Positions 58,516-64,000 of a stretch of DNA of 64,000 bases are shown one piece after another. Source of the stretch: Sepioteuthis lessoniana (taxonomy: Eukaryota; Mollusca; Cephalopoda; Myopsida; Loliginidae); assembly GCA_963585895.1 (NCBI GenBank), contig OY757904.1, forward strand, positions 5,666,526 to 5,730,525. Reading direction: 5' to 3'. A program made the position numbers and the translations under genes. The notes below the pieces were generated by a model. It did no database searches. It was given only the letters and a program-made list of their open reading frames with translations, and was not told where the DNA came from. Numbering within the stretch: the first letter of the stretch is position 1; each line of letters starts with the position of its first letter.

Positions 58516-59403
58516 TGCTAGCGTAAAAGAAGTATTGTAATTTTTTCATATCATTAGTTTTTTTTTGTCACACTTTATTCCAATGCCAATTGAATAATCG
58601 AGTTGAAAGTTTTTAGATTTTCGTTAAACATAAATTAGATACTGGTAAAAATATTTATTATATGCAAAAATTGATCTCCTATTTATTGGGCTTATGGTTG
58701 TATTTAAATATGATTAGAGAAGCTTTTGTAAATATTCAATGAGTTTAATAAAGGTGCCTAATGAGTAAATGACTCTTGTTAGATTTTTAACTTTTAATAG
58801 TGAAGTAAATAAGGATCTCTTGTGTCATGACAGTATATTTTAATATTTATAATTAAAGGAAAGGTTTATAATTGTGTTCATTCGCTTCCATAGATTAATA
58901 GCACTTAATGACGTTTTAAATAAAATAAATGTAGACTAAAGTTATGCAAATGAAACGTTAATTCAAAAAAATAGACTTTTTAGTGATAAATAAACAAAGT
59001 TCATGAAGAGGTCCTTTAGACAAAATATCTACATGATTATTTTGTAAGGCTGCACTGTTGTATTTTTAATATCCTTCAATTCTTCAAATATTTGCTTTGA
59101 GATTAATTCCCAATTTAGAAAACAAGAAAGGTTGCACAATAGCAGGGCTGGGTGAACCCTAGAGCCTGGCCTGCACAATCTTCTGTTACGCTAAAACCTA
59201 TCTGCTTTATACTTTCTTAATAGGCACAAACTCGTCAAGATTTTTTCTAAACATCTATATACCATCATATGTTGGTCAATATATAGATATAACGACTTAT
59301 ATAAGTTGCTTAGTTGAGGATATATCTTCATTTGAATTTAAATTTAATTAATCTTTAATTAGTTTGTTTCGATAAATTTTATCGCAATCTTTTATCATTA
59401 TCA

Positions 59404-59404
<1 letters not shown>

Positions 59405-59453
<49 letters not shown>
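59405..59453. repeat. (TA)n microsatellite
   Basis: About 24 TA units at the edge of a truncated composite repeat. Confidence 0.95.
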
Positions 59454-59456
<3 letters not shown>

Positions 59457-59735
59457 CTGATGCTGTAGAATATGCCGACTGCATCTCTGCAAAGGGATAA
59501 GACTTCTCTATAACGAGTGTCCTGCATATGACACTTAAACCTCAGATGGTGCGACTCCAGTTCTGGAGTTTTGTGGAATGCATGGTACCACTTCATTGTC
59601 ATTGCCCCCATGTCTACTCTGACTCGGAATGGTAGTACGTTATGGTCCCATGTACTTTCAAATTGAACAATTTAATCATATACTATTCTTGAAACCATTT
59701 AACTGAGCATAAAAAATAATTAATATTAAATCGAA
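59457..59735 (-). repeat. Composite repeat, tail module, minus
   Basis: The complement of the tail module: 'gctgtagaatatgccgactg', 'tgacacttaaacctcagatg', 'tgtggaatgcatggtaccac', 'gtctactctgactcggaatg', then one or two subrepeats ending near 59,735. Confidence 0.7.
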
Positions 59736-59739
59736 TTAT

Positions 59740-60600
59740 TAGTATATCATAACAACACCAAACAGACGTTGTACCGTTAAACACAAAATGTACGGTTGTT
59801 GCACTACGTGCTTGTACGTGTTACTAGCTGTATTGCTACGCCCTAAGTGGTTGTAAAATCCTGTTGAACCCTCACCGTGGGAAAAAAAGTGCGAACACAT
59901 TAAACACAAAAGTTTATTCACTACTACACTTTTAAAGTAGTTGTTGTAGAATAGCGTGTGAAGACTGAGTCGACCGCGTTAGCCGGACAAAGAGAAACAT
60001 CATATCATGAGGAGAGAAAGTGAGGGTAGACACAGACCTTAATTTTCATTCTGGTTTTCTGTTGTAGTTCTAACATGTTTGTTCGCTGGTTTCGTGTTCA
60101 TATGTTCGTGTTTGGTGTGAGATCCCTTTTCGGAGCCCACCCCAAAAATGGGAGCCGCAACTCTCGACTATCTTCACATTGTCCTGGTTAGTGATCACTC
60201 TCTTCTTTACCCCGTCACTTCTCCGAGCCAACTAACTTTCAAACCCGAGTCGTCACCTTGCTTCTGCCTGGTGTCGGAGGGAGGACATATCCGTTTCCGG
60301 TGTGTCCACAGATGCGTAGAAGATTTTGAACCTCCGGTTTTTTCTAGTTATTTTTAATCACCGTAGTCATACACTCGTGACTGGGTAGCCTACAACGAGT
60401 GCTTTGGCCTGAGCCCCTATATCGGGTTTTTCTTATTTTTTCTTCTCTCTCTCTCTCTCTCTCGTTCCCCAGAAATTAGCCTCTCGTTCCCTTTATAACT
60501 TGGACCTACCATAAGATGTTACATTAGTATTATATAGTGATTCTTAAAGCCATCTGAGTGCAAACGAATAAATGATGTTCACAAAAATTATTATTACTAG
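59740..60600. other. Unassigned, less AT-rich segment
   Basis: 60,000-60,460 has more C and G than its surroundings and a (CT)n run at 60,444-60,463. An open frame at 60,148-60,357 is unrecognised. It looks like the 5' or regulatory part of a mobile element, but nothing in the window matches it. Confidence 0.3.
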
Positions 60601-60601
60601 A

Positions 60602-61510
60602 TACGAGGATCATTGAATAAGTTTCCAGACTTTTTTCGTAAGGCACTTTTATTGATAGTACACACATGAAACTCTAGTCCCCTGCGAAGTATTCTCCTCC
60701 GTCTGCAATGCACTTGTTGTACCGTTCCAACAACTTCTGGAAGGCTCCCTCAAAGTCCTCTTGCGTGAGCGCGTCAATGACCTTCGTCACAGCCTCTTTC
60801 ATCACCTCAATTGTCTCATAACAACAGCCTCTGAGCTTAGGGAATAACCAAAGGTCACAGGGAGCACGGTCTCGAGTATAGGCACGGAGTGGAACTGTCT
60901 TGATGCCCACCTTGGTCAAATAGTCTGTGACAAGGATGGAGTTGTGGACTGGAGCATTGTCCTGGTGGAAATGCCACTGACCCAATTTGAAGAGTGCTGG
61001 CCTCTTCCGACGGAATCTCTCCCTGAACTCCCTTAAAACCTCAACATAGTAACCCTAACCCTAACCCTTTGGCCAATCAACTCTGGTGTATTGACTTCCT
61101 TACTCCTCCCACACCTCTCATCATCCCTCACGGACTCTCTGGCTTCCTTGGCTCTCTTATGCCACTCAAAAACTGATGCTCGATTCGTGCAAGATGGTCC
61201 AAAAACAATCTGAACACTCCATACGTTTCTGTGGCATTTTTTCCACGTTTAAAACAGGATTTTATTGCATATCGTTCCTCTAAAGTGTCCTCACGTCCAG
61301 TTTGCATTTTTAAAATTCACCAGCTGTGATAATCAGGCTTTAGTAGGGTGTATTTCAATTGCTGCTGTAGCGGTTCATTTGAACATGAAATCATAAAAAT
61401 TGGTCAGTCATCTCATAAGATGTATAGCAATAACATACTGAATTCTCAAGAGCCTACGACAATTTTATATGCCTATACAAAAAAGTCTGGAAACTTATTG
61501 AAGGCACCAT
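60602..61510 (-). mobile_element. Internally deleted mariner, copy 3
   Basis: Left end 'tacgaggatcattgaataag' + 'tttccagac'; right end 'gtctggaaacttattgaagg'. The transposase remnant lies on the minus strand. The deletion junction at about 61,047-61,066 is filled with CCCTAA repeats, in the same position and flanked by the same bases as in copy 1. About 390 bases of 5' non-coding sequence are kept. It abuts the composite repeat that starts at about 61,515. Confidence 0.8.
60674..60985 (-). pseudogene. Mariner transposase C-terminal remnant (copy 3)
   Basis: A 103-codon open stretch, the best preserved of the three. HFHQDNAPVHN carries Asp 2; 34 residues separate it from the Asp of CDLWLFPKLR, the DD34D spacing. 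Then KEAVTKVIDALTQEDFEGAF and the C-terminal GGEYFAGD complete the natural end. The N-terminal DNA-binding helices and Asp 1 are missing, so it cannot transpose itself. Confidence 0.75.
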
Positions 61511-61692
61511 TTTGCAATGCTTGAAACCATTTCGTGTCCTGGGTATGAAATTAAACTGCATCTAATGGTGAGGCTGCTGTTCGGAAAATCTTAAGTACTC
61601 TTTCGTTACCATTACTCTCGGGCCCACTTTGTCCGGACAGGTTTTACCTATTAGGTCCCATATATGGATCAAATAGAACTATTCAATCATTA

Positions 61693-62175
61693 TGTAGCAT
61701 AATGGCCGTGGGATTTCGTTTTATATATCTTGCCTTTGGATTTAGTTAGGCTGAGAAACTTTCGGTTCACTGCATGGGTTATCAGGTGTTCACGCGCGAG
61801 TGGGGCGGACGTGTCATTCAGAGATGTCAAAATAAAAATCACAGATAGGGGGATGTGAATGACGTCATGCACCGGAAGCACGTGGAGGATTTTGGGAGAT
61901 TTAAAAAAGTCAGTTAGTTGAGTTGAGAACTAGACACCGAACGAGAAGGGTCGATTTTCGCGGCTCGCAGAGGCTAAACGAATTTCCGCGCTACGGGCGC
62001 CGCACGAGATGGTGGGCAGATGGAAAAGCCAGAATAGAAAGAATTTGTATCTCTCTTCCTTATGTCGAAACCTTTAACTCAAAGGTATTAAAAGGTTTCG
62101 TACCTGAACTAAGGAGTCGTAAGTGTTTTTTCGTGTTTCGGGGATTCTGTATTCTATGTATATATGTTATGAATA
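61693..62175 (+). repeat. GC-richer LTR-like repeat, third copy
   Basis: TGTAGCATAATGGCC to about TTATGAATA, homologous along its length to 17,048-17,556, with an internal deletion after 'catgggttat'. It sits inside the composite repeat. No coding potential; the open frame at 61,923-62,225 spans its middle without recognisable motif. Confidence 0.6.
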
Positions 62176-62300
62176 TTCTAAATACATTTCGAATTTTTGT
62201 ATCTGGCTATGGTACAATTAGTTAGAGGTTATAATGAATATTTAATCGAATTATTAGTGTTGAATGGCCATGCGTTTAACTGTGTGCAAACATTTTTAAA

Positions 62301-62541
62301 GTTTGGTTTCGTTTCTTTGTTCAATGGAAAATTAACCTTTGTATGTTATTTAGTGCCAAAGCCATTTTCCTAGAAGAATAGTTGTGGTACTATTTAACCC
62401 ATACCTGGGAGGATAAAGGGGTTCATACGATTCCCAAGTTTATTTGCCTGAAAGTGAATCTAATAGCGTGACTGTAATATAAACTCGCTTACTACGATTC
62501 CGCAGTCCATCGCTTTAACCATTTGACCACGAGGACACCCC
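62301..62541 (-). repeat. tRNA-derived SINE with shared tail, minus
   Basis: On the minus strand it begins 'ggggtgtcctcgtggtcaaa' + 'tggttaaagcgatggac' (A-box region) and has a degenerate B-box near 'gcggaatcgtag'. The body contains the complement of 'aggggttcatacgattccca'. It ends in the tail 'ggcactaaataac..' with CCAAAC repeats at 62,301. This is the only copy in the window with both a tRNA-like head and the shared tail. Confidence 0.7.
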
Positions 62542-62727
62542 TTCCTTTAAAAGGAGTACTTGAAACCATTTAACAGGGTGCAAATACAACTATTTTTATT
62601 AGTTAGCAATATATGAAGTCATTTAGAATTATTACTGTTTGTAACACTTAACCTTTTAAACGTGTTCAAAAATAATTGATATCGAATTTTTATCGTTAAA
62701 TCGGAGCACTTGGAACCATTTAACTGA

Positions 62728-62791
<64 letters not shown>

Positions 62792-62821
62792 CGCGCGTGC
62801 TCGCGCTCGCGCGTGTGTGTA
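62728..62821. repeat. (TA)n(TG)n with GC-rich interruption
   Basis: About 25 TA units, then TG units interrupted by 'gcgcgcgtgctcgcgctcgc', an alternating purine-pyrimidine tract. Confidence 0.9.
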
Positions 62822-62899
62822 CGTGTAAAGAGGATTTGATATGAATTATCCATAAGGGTTAATATGCCATAAACATAGACAAACCAAACCAAACCAATT

Positions 62900-63586
62900 T
62901 ATAATTGTATTCCTCTGGTTCCATAGTTTGGGGGCGTTTGAGTAACAATGTTTTAAATAAAAGATTAGTTTTTATGTTCGTAACATTATTTTGGTAGGAT
63001 TGATATATTGGCTTAAAATACATTTAGACAATAGAAAGATTTGTAGCAGGACGCATGAATAAGTGTGTGTGTGTGTGAGACAGAGAGAGAGAGAGAGAGA
63101 GAGAGTGTGTGTGTGTGTGTGAGGAAGAGAAAGATTATTGGACACTTCTATGAGCTTACTTCATATATCATGTGAAAGTGTAAACACTTTTAAATGTCAG
63201 TTCTTATTGATTATATGCAAATCATTTTGACTTGACCTTGCAAATTCAAGATACGTCACCATATTTCAATCTGCATGATCGGACATCAATTCAGAAATTT
63301 AATCAGGAAATACTGCTTCAAACAAAATTGATTAATATAAATCATACAAAATCATCTTGAGAAATTTAGCCAACATTCTAATTTAACTCTAGAGAACATA
63401 TTAGTATTATTTTCAATGACAAATTTCACTGATAGAAAATGATTTTAGAATCAATTTGATCATTTAGGAAAAAAATATGTACAAATGCCATTTCTTCATT
63501 TTCTATTTTCATTCAATATCTTCATACACTATTTTCCTCACTTTGATCAAATATTCAATGATTTTATTGATCAATTAGCCTTTTCA
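62900..63586. other. Unassigned; (TG)n/(GA)n tract
   Basis: AT-rich with a TG/GA/TG microsatellite at 63,063-63,121. Otherwise nothing is recognised. Confidence 0.4.
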
Positions 63587-63588
63587 CT

Positions 63589-64000
63589 AGGATGTTTCGA
63601 AAGTAATACCTCCCTTTAATTTCAACAGAAACTTCAACAGTTATGAGGATGAAAAGTACACCCTTATACAGAATTAGTTTTCAGCTATAAGATATTATTT
63701 TCATATAGTCACTAATACTAGCTATGTTTTTTCATCAGCGATGGACAAATGCCGGTATTCTGAGCTCGTAAGAGAATTGCTCAGAAAGTAATGTTATGTA
63801 CTTTATTATATTGTTCTGAAATTTCGGAAGCATATGTTGATGGTATGGCAGTTGTGTTGAACCATTGCACTATAATACGTGATTTTGTTTACCTTCTCAA
63901 AGATATGAACTGTCAGCAAAAAATTATGTCGAACATGATTCAGAGGTCATGAAAAAATTACACCTATTCATATTCTTCGACGCTTCCAAATGTTTATGGA
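63589..64000. mobile_element. Possible mariner end, runs off the window
   Basis: 'aggatgtttcgaaagtaata' + 'cctccc' resembles the terminal repeat of another mariner lineage (…TTCGAAAAGTAaTgCCTCC). Downstream 'ttttttcatcagcgatggac' could be an inner part. The window ends before a second terminus, and no transposase motif is readable. Confidence 0.3.

Larger units (their letters stand above)
61515..62897 (-). repeat. Composite repeat, minus, with nested insertions
   Basis: Minus-strand copy: head at 62,852-62,897 ('ggttaatatgccataaac' + CCAAA repeats), (TA)n/(TG)n at 62,728-62,812, subrepeats at 62,220-62,300 and 62,550-62,727 ('acttgaaaccatttaac'), and tail module at 61,515-61,690. Two elements interrupt it: the LTR-like repeat at 61,693-62,175 and a SINE at 62,301-62,541. 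Confidence 0.7.

Noticed and set aside
60148..60357. 69-codon open frame in a less AT-rich segment
   Set aside because: No recognisable domain; could be part of an unidentified element, but not callable as a gene.

Overview
This is an animal nuclear genome window with no rRNA, no functional tRNA, no CRISPR and no bacterial-style operon. It is AT-rich and full of long (TA)n, (TG)n, (AAT)n and (GAT)n microsatellites. Almost everything that can be recognised is a transposable-element copy or relic. The mix (an RTE-type LINE ending in a GATGAT tail, R4/Dong-like and other REL-endonuclease LINEs, Penelope-like elements with GIY-YIG domains, DD34D mariners, several tRNA-derived SINEs, a 5S-like SINE) fits a mollusc, and an octopus or related cephalopod is my best guess. 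That is inference: no host gene is available to confirm it. I found no convincing host exon, so the window is intergenic or a large intron. Layout. 1-5 kb: SINE, an old minus-strand RTE split by a later RTE insertion, a second minus RTE, and a GIY-YIG Penelope relic. 5-8.2 kb: (TA)n inside a palindrome, a tRNA-derived SINE, a fold-back element, and large microsatellites. 8.5-18.1 kb: a LINE RT relic, a possible solo LTR, and two successive R4/Dong-like LINE relics, each interrupted by a GC-rich LTR-like repeat and one also by an RTE. 18.4-22.7 kb: a composite repeat with degenerate subrepeats, low-information sequence and a mariner end. 22.7-28 kb: an RTE copy with an open RT frame, a Penelope inverted repeat, and decayed RTE copies. 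29.5-36 kb: a mariner, a composite repeat, and an RTE fragment that is an inverted relative of the one at 27 kb. 37-41.1 kb: a REL-LINE 3' fragment bracketed by ~360-bp direct repeats, then a degenerate minus-strand pseudogene of a widespread uncharacterised protein family. 43-46.2 kb: the second RTE with an open RT frame, followed by head-to-head Penelope copies. 47-52 kb: a mariner and a decayed REL LINE. 53-55 kb: a Ty3/gypsy Gag-protease relic split by a SINE and an RTE. 55-64 kb: SINEs including a 5S-like one, composite repeats, a mariner and a three-layer nest at 61.5-62.9 kb. How the parts relate: autonomous LINEs probably supplied the machinery for the SINEs, and one tRNA-SINE family shares its terminal sequence with the composite repeat. 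Mariner copies here are all internally deleted and non-autonomous. The two RTE RT frames (98.9% identical by my count, mostly synonymous differences) are the only long open frames and suggest a recently active family. The most unusual observations are the ~360-bp direct repeats exactly flanking a 5'-truncated LINE, the TTAGGG filler at one shared deletion junction in two mariners, inverted Penelope termini at two loci, and a LINE whose stop codon lies within its own tail repeat.
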